Origin: Ardenticatenaceae bacterium
GTDB lineage: Bacteria; Chloroflexota; Anaerolineae; Promineifilales; Promineifilaceae
DNA length: 64,000 bases
Reading direction: 5' to 3'
Assembly: GCA_020634215.1 (NCBI GenBank)
Contig: JACKCD010000002.1
Span: 124,001 to 188,000 of the forward strand
A program made the translations under genes and the position numbers. The first letter of the stretch is position 1. Each line of letters starts with the position of its first letter. The notes beneath the pieces are model-generated. The model searched no databases. It worked only from the letters and a program-made list of their open reading frames with translations, and was not told the DNA's origin. Below are positions 1 to 8,755 of the stretch, one piece after another.

Positions 1-423
1 CTCTGATATGATAAGCTGCCTTATATATTTTGTTGCCGTCCTGATCATACTCATAATAAGCCTTTTCGACTGCTTCCAACCGCCATAGTTGATTCGTTTG
101 CGAAACACCCAAGCATTCCCACATATGAACGTCAGCATTGGCAGTGTTGTCTCGCCCGCTACTTACATCTAGGCAGTACTTGTTATCTGAACTGTTTACA
201 GGGATCAGTTGAAAACTGCCTTTAAGCTTTTTGTCATCATAAGATCGGCGCATCGTTTCATGAATCCAATCAGAATAATCAGCCACACGTGTATGGACAC
301 TAGCCTTGCTGCACTCTAACTCTAAAGTGTCTGGCTTTATAAGAGTCGTAATTTGAGATACGATGCCAACGAGACGTTTGTCTTGCCCATCATTTACTAT
401 TACTGGGCCACCACTATCACCTT
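1..423 (-). pseudogene. 3' part of an IS-split secreted trypsin-like protease (runs off the window)
   Basis: This is the downstream half of the protease that begins at 2440. Reading the minus strand from the target duplication at 416-423, the frame gives Gly-Asp-Ser-Gly-Gly-Pro, the trypsin nucleophile motif. A typical S1 C-terminus follows (LVGIVSQ, then HTRVADYSDWIHE). After about residue 70 of this fragment the sequence resembles a ricin-type beta-trefoil lectin (KYCLDVSSG, then MWECLGVSQTNQLWRLE), so the intact protein was probably a protease with a carbohydrate-binding tail. The frame is still open at base 1. The IS1-family element at 424-1666 separates it from its start, so it should not be translated as part of the protease. 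The S1 assignment is firm; the lectin assignment is moderate. Confidence 0.85.
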
Positions 424-1666
424 GGTAGTAGTGCATTAAACCGTGAACATTAACACCACCTATCAATAAGTGCTTGCACCGCTTTGGACGGCCGCCCACG
501 CTGTTTAGGCGGTTGCCAACGAGGCGGAGGCAATCGATAGGTCAACAGCTCTTGATAAGACCAAATGTGGTCAGTCAAGCCAGCGGCAAGCGCTGGGGTG
601 CGCTGAATCCAGCGATGGGCAAACGAGCCCAATGCTATCTTGATACGGAGCGACTTGTGCGGGTCACAGAAATTGTAGAAGCAGCCAACGATGTACATGC
701 CAGCCTCCAGCGTCTCAACTTGATGAATGAGCATCCGGCTGCGACGCGAAAGCCAGGCGAGGCGCTGTCTGAAAGTGGCGTTGAGACGCTCAATGTAAGC
801 TGTGTTGAGAACGCCGCTGAATCCTTGCGACGCCGTAATCAGAGCGAGTGCTTGCTGACGGCAACCGTCTAGAAATTGCCGTTCAATGGTCAACGTGCCA
901 TGGGCTGCGCGTTTGATGACGCGACCAATGAAAACGTCACGCCAGGCAATCAGCTTGGGTCGGCAACGCTGACCCTGCTGGTCGGGGGTACGAAAGGCGC
1001 GTCGGATTGCCTTCATATAATGTGGCAAACCGTCAACGGCAATTAACAGCCGACGACAGAGTGCGACCTGTCGAATGGTGTCCACGAGTGACGCAATCAT
1101 TTGCTTATCACGTTGCTGACTGATGACCCCACCGAGCCACAAACGGGTCGGCACCATCATGGTCAGCCCCATCCAGAGAGACCGACCCCATGCTTTGACT
1201 TTGATTTCATCAGCTTGCGCCTGAACGAGGTCTAGCTGGCTGCTGGCAACCAGTCGGTCATGAACTTGCTGGCAATGCTGACCTGCCCGCTGCCACCAGC
1301 TTTTGATGGTGCGACGGTCAAATCCGAACGCAGCGACAACTGCCTCTATCGGACAGCCGTAGGCCAGCAGGACAATCACAAGCATCACAGTGGCTGGGTC
1401 TGTTTGCAGACGGTAGAACAGGGTTCCTTTGGTCACGCTGAATGTTTTTTTGCACACATCGCAACGACACCGCTGTTCTTGCTGACTGTGTGGATGGATA
1501 TTTCCTTGATTGACCTGCCCTCTAGCTGGACAATCGATATTGGGGCAAAATAGTTGTTGTGGATTCATTGAGCAAACCTGTTTTGGTAGTAGTTGACCGT
1601 TTAGGTTCGCTTTTTGAATCCATTTTGTCAAATTTTCTTATTTTCACGCTTCCTTGTACTTCTACC
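424..1666 (-). mobile_element. IS1-family insertion sequence, complete
   Basis: The element is 1243 bp. It is bounded by imperfect terminal inverted repeats: the left end begins GGTAGTAGTGCATTAAACCG, and the right end read in reverse complement begins GGTAGAAGTACAAGGAAGCG, about 22 of the first 32 positions identical. It is flanked by a perfect 8-bp direct repeat, ATCACCTT, at 416-423 and 1667-1674. A duplication of 8-9 bp is typical of the IS1 family. One long transposase frame fills the element. It contains no ACGGCCGT palindrome, unlike the host DNA, which fits recent arrival. Confidence 0.92.
450..1631 (-). CDS. IS1-family transposase with N-terminal zinc ribbon
   Basis: A 393-residue DDE transposase. 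The N-terminus carries a zinc ribbon (CPNIDCPARG, then CRCDVCKKTFSVTKGTLFYR), which in this family reads the element ends. A helix-turn-helix follows (FGFDRRTIKSWWQRAG). Acidic residues fit the DDE triad: Asp in QADEIKVKAWG, Asp in LIAVDGLPHY, and Glu in AYIERLNATFRQRLAW. A single unbroken frame, rather than the InsA/InsB frameshift pair of classical IS1, resembles single-frame IS1 subgroups. The long frame begins with TTG at 1631; an internal ATG at residue 22 (MNPQQLFCPN) is an alternative just before the zinc ribbon. The gene looks intact. Confidence 0.88.
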   Translation of the reverse strand: MTKWIQKANLNGQLLPKQVCSMNPQQLFCPNIDCPARGQVNQGNIHPHSQQEQRCRCDVCKKTFSVTKGTLFYRLQTDPATVMLVIVLLAYGCPIEAVVAAFGFDRRTIKSWWQRAGQHCQQVHDRLVASSQLDLVQAQADEIKVKAWGRSLWMGLTMMVPTRLWLGGVISQQRDKQMIASLVDTIRQVALCRRLLIAVDGLPHYMKAIRRAFRTPDQQGQRCRPKLIAWRDVFIGRVIKRAAHGTLTIERQFLDGCRQQALALITASQGFSGVLNTAYIERLNATFRQRLAWLSRRSRMLIHQVETLEAGMYIVGCFYNFCDPHKSLRIKIALGSFAHRWIQRTPALAAGLTDHIWSYQELLTYRLPPPRWQPPKQRGRPSKAVQALIDRWC

Positions 1667-2440
1667 ATCACCTTTGCACACATAATTATCAGCATATGAA
1701 TGTACACAGAATTCTTGCCCATTAGGATCTATTCCAAAGGCCTCGCAACTCAAACTTGTGATGACACCAAAGTTAGCAAAACTTAATGTTGTATTGCTTC
1801 CCCAACCGGATATTGTGACTGTTTTGTAAAAGTTTGTTAAATATTTGTGGCGTTGTTCGGCTATGGGAATTACCTGAACGAACTTATCTAATATGATAGG
1901 CTCTTTTAGTTCTAATAGTGCTATATCATCATGAACATCATCCCCGTCTTTGCCATAATTGGGGTGCAGATGTACCTGAGCAACTCTAAGTGATTGCCCC
2001 TTGTCTGCATAAACACTCCCAGCTTGAGCTATTAAAGTATCTGGATTACTGAGGTTACAATGTGCTGCTGTTAATACCCATTTAGGATCAATAATGACTC
2101 CACTACAAAAAGGTTTAGGATCAACAAGGTATTGTCTATGGAGTGCTACTTGCCATGGGAACTGCTCTGAATTAGCTTCCTTGCCCCCACTGACTAGGGG
2201 GGATGGATCCACAGACCCTGGAGTTTCTATTGGAATTGGTGTTTCTTCTGCTTCTGGTGTAGGTTCCTCGCTTGTTGTATTTTCACCCGTTGATTCGTTT
2301 TCCGGTTCGGGTGTAACGCCCTCTCCTTCAATTGCTTGTACAGCAGCAACGCTGCTTGCTGGCATAAATCCTATCAACGCTATCATAGACAGCATTAATA
2401 AAAATAAAAACCCCAAAAAGCGCTTCATCTGTTGCTCCAT
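1667..2440 (-). pseudogene. 5' part of an IS-split secreted trypsin-like serine protease
   Basis: This half begins with ATG at 2440 behind a good ribosome site (AGGAGAA). The N-terminus has a signal peptide (charged start, then a Leu/Ile/Phe-rich stretch to about residue 33), followed by an acidic Glu/Pro/Thr-rich linker to about residue 80. The S1 peptidase domain starts at SGGKEANSEQFPWQVAL. It has the catalytic His in TAAHC and the catalytic Asp in DDIALLEL. The frame reaches Cys-Lys-Gly-Asp and then runs into insertion-sequence DNA, stopping at 1628. The nucleophile Ser is on the other side of the element. Deleting the element and one target duplication restores a continuous GDSGGP. The protein made now would be secreted but inactive. 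Confidence 0.9.
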
Positions 2441-2682
2441 GTTTTATTCTCCTATGCGATGGCTGTTAAGAATGATTTATCTTAACAATGGCTTCAACAA
2501 GCTAAAACAATGTAGAGTATTTGTGCTGACTTTTTAAGCCACCTTACTTTGTTGTTGGTTGGGGAAAAATAATTAGCACAGATATCACCCTATCATAGAT
2601 GCTGAAATATTTGACTGAGAACATAGTCCATATGGACGTAACTTATAGTCTAAGATGATATGTAATGTGCGATTTATTGTCA
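2441..2682. other. Spacer between the protease start and the IS1380 element
   Basis: About 240 AT-rich bases with no coding frame I would defend. It should hold the promoter of the protease reading leftward from 2440, but no clear -35/-10 pair stands out. Its right end (2678-2682, TGTCA) is the left copy of the IS1380 target duplication. Confidence 0.5.
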
Positions 2683-4221
2683 CCTTATTTTTGCGCAAAC
2701 AGAGCGCATTTCTATTCAATTTAACATAATCCATGCAAATGGAGGCCGTTTCTATTCAAAGTCTGAGCCACAACGGCCGTTACAGTACCTTTCCAAACAA
2801 ATAATCAGTTCATCAGCGTAAGGATGCGAGGCCAGCAAATCAATTCGTTTGAGTTGTCGTGCCCGAAAATAGAGCCGACCCGGCACGGCCAACAAATCGC
2901 GCACGATGCGTTTAAGACCCCAATCGGCAAAACGGGAATCGGCTAAAGCCTGGCTATGAAAGTCAGCCAGCAAATTATGAGCCAAATCGGTGAGTAAGAC
3001 CAACGCTTTTTGTGCCATGAAATTCCGCTTACGACGTGCCGATAGATGCAAACCGCTCTTATCGGCACGAAATTGCTCAATTTCAGCTCCCCCTCTCTGG
3101 TTATACCGTTGCATGAAGGCTTTCTTAGAAGGAAAAGAGAGCGTGGTGACGTAGTAGCTATGTTTGAGTTTTCCTTTATGTAAACGTCTTTTGACCACCA
3201 CTTGGACAGGTTGACCGAGGTCAAAAGGGGGTGCCACCCAACCCAAGAGGCTTTGCTCATCATAGACATCCCAACGGGAAACAGAGTCGGCCAACGCTTT
3301 GGCTCGCTTACCGGAAAAGCCTTTGCCTAGCACTTGATAACCTCTGGCAAGTAGCCAACGTAGGTTTTCGTCTGTGCCAGAACCACCATCAAGGCGGTAA
3401 AGTGTGCGTTTTCGTTGCTCTGGTGCTAACTCAAATGAACTTTCGACACCTAGCACCGCTTGTTGCAAACATTGCATGGTCAACTGGTTACCTGGAAACA
3501 GGCCAGACCATAAGGTTTCGTGGTAAGAAATGGCATTGACACGAGCTAATTGGCGCACAATCCTGTTTTTTTACCACTGGCATACCCTTTTTGACCTCCT
3601 TCTGCCTGTTGTCCACAGGGTAAAGCCGATAAATCAAAGTCCAATTCCAAAAAGGCACGCCAATCATGATGTCGGACTTGGCTACAACGGTCGCTGATTT
3701 GGCGAACGGCAAGCTCCAATTGAGCGAGATTCATTTGAGTTAGGTCATCCAGACCCCTAGAGAGGGTTGATTGGTCAGCAAAGCCACTAATTCGTTTGAC
3801 TTGTGCCAATTGTTGCTCTGGACGAAGTTTCGTATTGACAACGGAAATGTACTCACAGCCGGCTAGAATGCTCACCAAGGTCTGTTCGAGCTTCTCAGCC
3901 AGCGTAAAATCGCCGTTTTGGGTCGCTGATGTGACTGATTGTAAAGGTTCTAGGACTTTTTCGGCCTCATAATAAGCCAACAAAGCCGCTAGGGGTGCAT
4001 ATTGAGTGTTAGTAAATTCGTGGGTCAGACCCAATTCCAGCTTCATCATTTCACGCTCCTCTTGCTCTAAGTCAAATGAACTTTTTGAGGATCGTGGCAC
4101 AATGTCTGAAAATAGCCTAATCAATACCCAAAATCGGAATAGAAATGCCCTCTGTTTGCAGCTAGGTGTTCAAAATGAATAGAAACCGCCTCTGTTTGCA
4201 CGTTTTCGTGCAAAAATAAGG
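2683..4221 (-). mobile_element. IS1380-family insertion sequence with doubled terminal repeats
   Basis: The element is 1539 bp and begins CC and ends GG, flanked by the 5-bp direct repeat TGTCA at 2678-2682 and 4222-4226. The outermost inverted repeat is CCTTATTTTTGC against GCAAAAATAAGG. Inside each end lie two tandem copies of a roughly 24-bp motif: 2695-2717 and 2734-2757 on the left, 4137-4159 and 4177-4200 on the right, the right copies inverted. Copy 2695-2717 matches the inverse of 4137-4159 at 22 of 23 positions. The single transposase gene is frameshifted. Confidence 0.88.
2752..4124 (-). pseudogene. IS1380-family transposase, frameshifted at an A7 run
   Basis: Two overlapping frames make one transposase. 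The upstream frame (4124 to 3546) holds the N-terminal half ending LPCGQQAEGGQKGYASGKK. The downstream frame (3558 to 2752) continues NRIVRQLARVNAISYHETLW with the IS1380 signature LYRLDGGSGTDENLRWLL and a C-terminal domain to the inner left repeat. They join by a -1 shift at seven A residues (3566-3572 on the complement). This could be a one-base homopolymer loss, a sequencing error, or slippage, since tRNA-Lys could re-pair one base back on A7. Known IS1380 transposases are single frames, so I favour a mutation. The upstream frame opens with TTG; Met-Met-Lys-Leu-Glu further in is a better start. An ACGGCCGT palindrome lies in the C-terminal codons near 2773. Confidence 0.8.
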
Positions 4222-4436
4222 TGTCAAGAAAAACCCGAAATTTTTAAGTTTCAAAAGATGCTATGGGTAAAGTAGTCATCAAGGCATTGATTTGATCCCT
4301 CAATCATCTCCCAACTTCCCAACGGCCGTTTTACCCCTGCGCCACCTGAAATTGCTGGGTACAAAGGATTTATGCTAGAATGAGGTTGAACAACATTTTA
4401 ATGAGATAACTTGCAGCAGTCATAGGTGTAACCAGA

Positions 4437-4862
4437 ATGGAAACAATCGTTCAATTACCCCAAGCTTTATACGACCTAGCCGTTGAACAGGCGCATAGCC
4501 AGCGCAAGTCGCTTGATCATTATGTGGCAGAACTATTGGCAGAGCGACTCCTGCCACCCCATGCCCACGTTGAAGTCATTCCCAGCCGCAGCGGTTTGCG
4601 TGCTGTGGTACGCGGAACGCGGATTGGGGTAGATGTCATTATTGGCTATGTGCAGGCTGGGGCAACCCCGCAAGAAGTGGCGCAAGAGCTATTGCCAGAT
4701 TTGACCCTGGCTCAAGTTTACGATGCGCTCAGTTATTACGAGGATCAGCGTTTGTTGTTTGACAAAGAAATTGAGGCAAACACGGTGATTGCTTGGCAAA
4801 AGCGGTTGCAAGAGCAAATAGGCACAACGGCTATGTCTCGCCTTCTTGGTCAGCATGAGTAA
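4437..4862 (+). CDS. DUF433-family antitoxin
   Basis: A 141-residue protein whose middle and end match DUF433: SGLRAVVRGTRIGVDVIIGYVQAGATPQEVAQEL, then LTLAQVYDALSYYEDQR. DUF433 proteins are short helix-turn-helix proteins that usually sit directly before a DUF5615 PIN-like partner, as here. The first 40 residues (QLPQALYDLAVEQAHSQRKS) resemble a ribbon-helix-helix DNA-binding segment. I infer an antitoxin that binds its own promoter and neutralises the next gene's product. Start ATG at 4437; the stop overlaps the start of the partner by 8 bases, which suggests translational coupling. Confidence 0.82.
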   Translation: METIVQLPQALYDLAVEQAHSQRKSLDHYVAELLAERLLPPHAHVEVIPSRSGLRAVVRGTRIGVDVIIGYVQAGATPQEVAQELLPDLTLAQVYDALSYYEDQRLLFDKEIEANTVIAWQKRLQEQIGTTAMSRLLGQHE

Positions 4863-5196
4863 ACCGAAGCTCTACCTGGATGAGGACGTGTGGACAGGAT
4901 TGTCTACTGCTTTGCAAAAAGCTGGGTTTGACGTGGTAACTGTTAGCGGATTGCAGCGTAAAGGCTTTAGCGATGAAGCTCAGTTAGCTTTTGCAACTGC
5001 TCAAGGGCGGGCTATTCTCTCGCATAACATTCAAGATTTTGCCCCTTTAGCAGTCCTGTATGCAGAGGATGGGCGTGAACATTGCGGAATTATTGTTGCC
5101 AGACAGTTTGACAAGGGCGTGTTGATTCGGCGCACCCTTGATCTCCTTAATGCTCTCACAGCAGAGCAATTGGCGAATACGCTTCGTTTTATCTAA
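4855..5196 (+). CDS. DUF5615 PIN-like toxin/nuclease
   Basis: A 113-residue protein with the DUF5615 fold signature. The N-terminus KPKLYLDEDVWTGLSTALQKAGFDVVTV carries the conserved early acidic pair, and GRAILSHNIQDFAPLA corresponds to the usual ...T.D.DF segment, with Ser-His-Asn in place of Thr-Asn/His-Asp. A C-terminal Arg-rich helix follows. These PIN-like proteins are predicted Mg-dependent ribonucleases paired with DUF433. I chose ATG at 4855 over the longer TTG frame from 4846, because it overlaps the upstream stop in the usual coupled way. The altered DxDF-like position (NIQDF) keeps its Asp. Toxin activity is inferred from the pairing. Confidence 0.78.
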   Translation: MSKPKLYLDEDVWTGLSTALQKAGFDVVTVSGLQRKGFSDEAQLAFATAQGRAILSHNIQDFAPLAVLYAEDGREHCGIIVARQFDKGVLIRRTLDLLNALTAEQLANTLRFI

Positions 5197-5339
5197 ACCT
5201 CACATTGATGAAGCATCAGTTTGCCAGCATCATCCGCCGGCCGGATGGGTCGGTTGGGTGGCTGCGCTATGGGGGGCGGATTCATCAAGTCTGTATTTAG
5301 CTGAAGAGCAAGTGGTAGGTGATACGTCTGATCTATGAC

Positions 5340-5739
5340 AATAATTACCTACCGCAGCAAATGTTTTGTTGAATGAGAAGTTTTTGCGTAACCAATTCTT
5401 GCCTTTGAGCTAAATGTCCTCAACCGGATTTTGCTCAGGCGCATTGGAAGCAAAGAGGATACAGGTGACGGGCCATTCTTCTTCTGGCAAGCCAGTATTA
5501 ATCACCATGAGATCGTCCTGCATTTCAGCATAGCTGATGATAGCTTGCCCCATCCTATTGCTGACAAACTGTTCAGACACATTCAATAACCCCGTAATGG
5601 TTTGAGGTGTCATACCAGATTGTAACATTTTGACACTCAAGGCTCTTTTGATTTCCCGAGAGTTGGTTGCCATGTTAATCATATCATCTATACTCCGTGC
5701 CATTTGAAACCCATGGTTTTTGCGACACCTGTGAGGCAA
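5340..5739 (-). pseudogene. Degraded IS630-family transposase remnant
   Basis: The open part (5739-5410) begins with a helix-turn-helix typical of IS630 N-termini (SREIKRALSVKMLQSGMTPQTITGLLNVSEQFVSNR). It then jumps to the C-terminal signature region APEQNPVEDI. The next codon is TAG at 5410-5412 where Trp is expected. Reading through it continues in frame as LKGKNWLRKNFSFNKTFA to about 5356, which is the IS630 C-terminal pattern. So the gene has lost its catalytic middle and has a nonsense codon. Not functional. Confidence 0.7.
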
Positions 5740-5754
5740 AAAACCATAGGTTTC
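5706..5754. repeat. Imperfect inverted repeat next to the IS630 remnant
   Basis: GAAACCCATGGTTTTTGC on the left arm pairs with GCAAAAAACCATAGGTTTC on the right arm around a short centre. It overlaps the start of the IS630 remnant. It may be an old element end or a transcription-blocking hairpin; the sequence does not decide. Confidence 0.5.
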
Positions 5755-5859
5755 ATTCTAATTTGAGTATAAAGTGGTCATCTGATTTTCCTGATTGCAC
5801 AGTATAATGTCCTCTATTCTACATGTTCAATTTAGGAAACCTATAGAGCAACGGCAGGA

Positions 5860-6633
5860 ATCGCCACTGGCTGTCAAACAATTGGAGATTGACGAAATAT
5901 CGAATCGGAAAGGACAAGGGATTACATTCTTGTCTTGACTGATTTAGAGCGACGAATCGTGCTGGATATCTAGCCTGACCGTCAAAAAGCAACGCTTATC
6001 AACTGGCTGCAAGCACCAGCAGTGGGGATTGACCTATCCCAATTAGAGGTGGCGGCAACTGATTTGTGGTTGCACTCTCGAGATGCCGTGGTTGCCGTCT
6101 TTGACAACAAGGTAAAGATTGTGGCTGACCGTTTTCATGTTATGCAGAATTTACAAGAAGCGATTCACAAAGCACGTCGCCAAGCCCAAAAACAAGCCAA
6201 TACAGAAGAAGAACGGAAGCAATTGAAGGGATTGCGCTATTTGTTATTGAAGAAAGATAAGATGTTAACTGCCAAAGAGGAACAGCGATTGCAGGAACTG
6301 AAGGTAACTCATCCAACATTGTATGCGGTGACGCGCTTGCGACAACGGCTTTATGAATGGTATGAAACAGACCATTCTCTGCAGAAGCGACCAAGGCACT
6401 CAATCAATGGCTTGAAGATGCTAAAGAGTTGGCTTGTAAACCTCTGATTACCGTTTGCCAAACTGTGCAAAATTGGCAAATGGAGATCGTGAATTTTTTC
6501 TCACCGCCTCACCAGAGGCTTCGTTGAAGGAATGAACAACAAGATTCGGCTGTTCAAACGCATTGCTTTTGGCTTGCCATCTTTTGCTCATTTTAGAGCG
6601 AGGATTCTTTGGACTTGTGGTTGACCACAGAAT
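5860..6633 (+). pseudogene. Degraded ISL3-family transposase
   Basis: Fragments of an ISL3 transposase lie in order on the plus strand but in different frames. Near 5885 a segment reads LEIDEISNRKGQG followed by ILVLTDLERRIVLDI and a stop. The open stretch 6022-6447 continues SQLEVAATDLWLH and VADRFHVMQNLQEAIHKARRQ, the ISL3 signature around the second catalytic Asp. Near 6522-6620 a third segment reads GFVEGMNNKIRLFKRIAFG with the C-terminal EG(M/L)NN motif. Stops and frameshifts separate them. I read the whole as one dead element. Confidence 0.78.
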
Positions 6634-6718
6634 TCCTCAGAGAACCTCTTTTAGTTGCGGCTTGTTTACAGATTGGGCTAATCTCCAATCTCCAAATCGT
6701 CCACGAGTTATTAAATTC

Positions 6719-7192
6719 TCATTCCTTAGGCCAGGTAAACATTACCGTAAAATCGCGCCAATTTTCTTCGGCTTCGTAATAGGGCGCATCTTGCAGCGTA
6801 AGCCAGGCGTGTCCGGCAATCTCTTTTTGCTGCTTGCCCGGCACTAGTTTGGCCCCAAACTGCACAACGACGGGGATATCAAGCTGGCGCAGGTAGTGAA
6901 AGCGAATGAGGGAGCGGCGTAGGCACAGCCCCAAAGGGGATTGCCGTTCCAGCAGGGCGGCGAGATCGGCTAGATTGCGGGTGGTGGTTTCGGGGAAAAA
7001 CGGCCGTTTTTCCCCCCCATCTGGCGTTAATGCCACCATCGCCTGGGGAATCGGTTGTGCCAAGACAGTGGGCAAACGGCGGCAAAGCTGCCGCATCTCG
7101 GCTAGGAGCCGTCGCTGCCGCCCGTCCCACAGCAGCGACGGCACACAGCCCAGCGCCAGGCCAACGTGTTGCAGACGTGTTTGCCAGGCCAC
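6719..7192 (-). CDS. Lasso-peptide B2-type transglutaminase-like leader peptidase
   Basis: A 157-residue protein of the Transglut_core3 type (PF13471), the family of lasso-peptide B2 proteins that cut the leader from the precursor. The likely catalytic triad is visible: Cys90 in SPLGLCLRRSLIRFHYLRQL, His128 in IAGHAWLTL and Asp135 soon after. About 80 N-terminal residues have no motif I recognise, and one contains a host palindrome (6992-7015, GEKRPFF). The stop of the PqqD-like gene is 7 bases upstream, so the two form an operon. No cyclase gene follows. Activity on a peptide substrate is inferred; the small gene at 14029 is the best substrate candidate here. Confidence 0.85.
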   Translation of the reverse strand: MAWQTRLQHVGLALGCVPSLLWDGRQRRLLAEMRQLCRRLPTVLAQPIPQAMVALTPDGGEKRPFFPETTTRNLADLAALLERQSPLGLCLRRSLIRFHYLRQLDIPVVVQFGAKLVPGKQQKEIAGHAWLTLQDAPYYEAEENWRDFTVMFTWPKE

Positions 7193-7199
7193 GGCTGCC

Positions 7200-7658
7200 C
7201 TATTTCACCACGACAACCAGATTGTCGTGCTGCATGGTTGCCACCAAATCGGCCAAATCGTGCAAAACTGTTTCGGGGGTGACGGTGAAAACGGCCGTTA
7301 ATTCCGCCGCCGCCTCTGCCCCTTGTGTAGCAAACATCTGCACATGCTCCCGCACCTCGTCGTCTTCCAGCCCATATTCCAGCGCCAGATCATCTATCTG
7401 CTTCTCAGAAATAGTGGCATAGGCCTGCTGCACGGCGGCCACATACCTTGCTCCGTGCTGGCTGTACTTAGCGGCAAGCTCCGCCGCCAACTCCCCCAGC
7501 GTGCGCGACCCGTCCAGCATGTTCCAAAAGGTAGTCCCCACTTCATCTAGCGAGAAGTAGGTGCCGCTGTTCATATCAATAAGAATCGCTTCCCCGGCAA
7601 CCACTTCAAAAGTTACATTTTGCGCCCGTTTTAAAACTGTCGCGTGATTCATCAACAT
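7200..7658 (-). CDS. PqqD/B1-like RiPP recognition protein with long C-terminal extension
   Basis: A 152-residue protein. Residues 8-70 match the PqqD family (PF05402), the winged-helix recognition element that binds leader peptides: VAGEAILIDMNSGTYFSLDEVGTTFWNMLDGSRTLGELAAEL. The remaining 80 residues are helical and not part of a normal PqqD or lasso B1 protein, which are about 85-95 residues. They may contact a partner. Start ATG at 7658 has AAGGA five bases upstream. It is followed by the B2 gene and reads divergently from the HPr-kinase-like gene at 7817, across a spacer that holds a 21-bp perfect hairpin. Confidence 0.85.
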   Translation of the reverse strand: MLMNHATVLKRAQNVTFEVVAGEAILIDMNSGTYFSLDEVGTTFWNMLDGSRTLGELAAELAAKYSQHGARYVAAVQQAYATISEKQIDDLALEYGLEDDEVREHVQMFATQGAEAAAELTAVFTVTPETVLHDLADLVATMQHDNLVVVVK

Positions 7659-7702
7659 TATCCTTGCCGTATACTTTTAAGGGCATGAATTATCATATTG
7701 CG

Positions 7703-7757
7703 GGAGATTAGAGATTGGAGATTGGTGAAGGTTCATAATCTCCAATCTCTAATCTCC
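7703..7757. repeat. Perfect 21-bp hairpin of GGAGATT units in a divergent spacer
   Basis: Left arm 7703-7723 and right arm 7737-7757 are exact reverse complements, each built from repeated GAGATTA/GAGATTG heptads. The hairpin lies between two divergently transcribed genes, so it cannot be a simple 3' terminator for either. It belongs to the same family as those at 17460, 38996, 54340, 55556 and 57841. Confidence 0.85.
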
Positions 7758-7816
7758 AATCTCCATTTGCAAAAGCCAATTTACGCCCCTGCTCACTATC
7801 AGCTATACTTCTGCCC

Positions 7817-8755
7817 ATGCGTTGGCATTTTCACCACCTGACGATTGAGGGCAATAGCAATGATCCCACGTTGGCGCAAAGCTGGCAAACCTCGTTTGCT
7901 TCGCTGGCGACCAGTACGGCCGTTCCCGATCTCATCTGCACGCTTGACGTGGTAGACCATGTTCCCGCCCCACCACCAGGCAACCCCGACTTTCAGCAGG
8001 GGGATTTGCTCCACTACTATTGCCATGGGCAGGAAATAATCGCCCATTTTCCCCGCTATGGGCAGTTGCGGCTGGATTTGGACAAGGGGGTGAGCGAGGG
8101 GCGGGTATTAACGGCCGTTTTAGACAACTATGGCGTACTCGAAGACCTCATCGCCATCAGCCTGTCGCCCCATTTGCGGCGGCGCGGGTTGTTTCTCATC
8201 CACGCCTTTGCAGCGGCGTTTCAGGGCAAGGCGGTGCTGCTGGTAGGCGGCATTGGCGCGGGCAAAACCACCACCGGCATGGCCTTGCTCAACGCCGGCT
8301 GGCAGTTGCTTTCTAACGATTCCCCCATGGTGGCAATACAAAACGATGCGCCAACCATTTTGCGCTACCCCGGCGTTTTAGCTGCCTATCCCGACACCTT
8401 TGCCCGATTTGCCGCCACCCAACACATAGCCACGCTGCCCGCCAGCAAACAAGGCCGCCAGAAGCGCATTGTGTCGCCCCACGCCATTTGGCCCGACGTG
8501 TGGCTGGCGGCTGCCCCCATCCACGCCATCTGTTTTCCCCAAATCGAAGCGCGAACCGACCATGCGCTCCAGCGGTTGGCACGGCCGCAGGCACTGGCGC
8601 ACCTGCTGCCCCACGCCATCGAACAATGGGATACGGCCGTGGTGCCGCAGCATCTAACCGTTTTGCGCCAATTGGTCGAGCAAGCCCCCGCCTATACGCT
8701 TTTGCTGGGGTCGGATGTTGCCACCATTCCCGCTTTGCTCCAAGCTGCGTTGTAA
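7817..8755 (+). CDS. HPr kinase-like protein (lasso/HprK-related kinase type)
   Basis: A 312-residue P-loop protein. Residues about 140-155 read AVLLVGGIGAGKTTTGMALL, the Walker A loop of the HprK C-terminal domain, and LLSNDSPMVA follows where HprK proteins carry their second catalytic acidic residue. There is no N-terminal HprK regulatory domain; the first 130 residues have no motif I recognise. Such truncated HprK relatives recur next to PqqD, B2 and nucleotidyltransferase genes in lasso clusters and in exopolysaccharide clusters (HPr-rel-A-type systems), where some phosphorylate a precursor peptide. The substrate is unknown here. It is transcribed away from the PqqD gene. Confidence 0.78.
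   Translation: MRWHFHHLTIEGNSNDPTLAQSWQTSFASLATSTAVPDLICTLDVVDHVPAPPPGNPDFQQGDLLHYYCHGQEIIAHFPRYGQLRLDLDKGVSEGRVLTAVLDNYGVLEDLIAISLSPHLRRRGLFLIHAFAAAFQGKAVLLVGGIGAGKTTTGMALLNAGWQLLSNDSPMVAIQNDAPTILRYPGVLAAYPDTFARFAATQHIATLPASKQGRQKRIVSPHAIWPDVWLAAAPIHAICFPQIEARTDHALQRLARPQALAHLLPHAIEQWDTAVVPQHLTVLRQLVEQAPAYTLLLGSDVATIPALLQAAL

Noticed and set aside
424..1674. Two paralogous proteases joined by IS-mediated deletion
   Set aside because: At first both flanks seemed to repeat a GD motif, but the overlap is just the 8-bp target duplication; a simple insertion explains everything.
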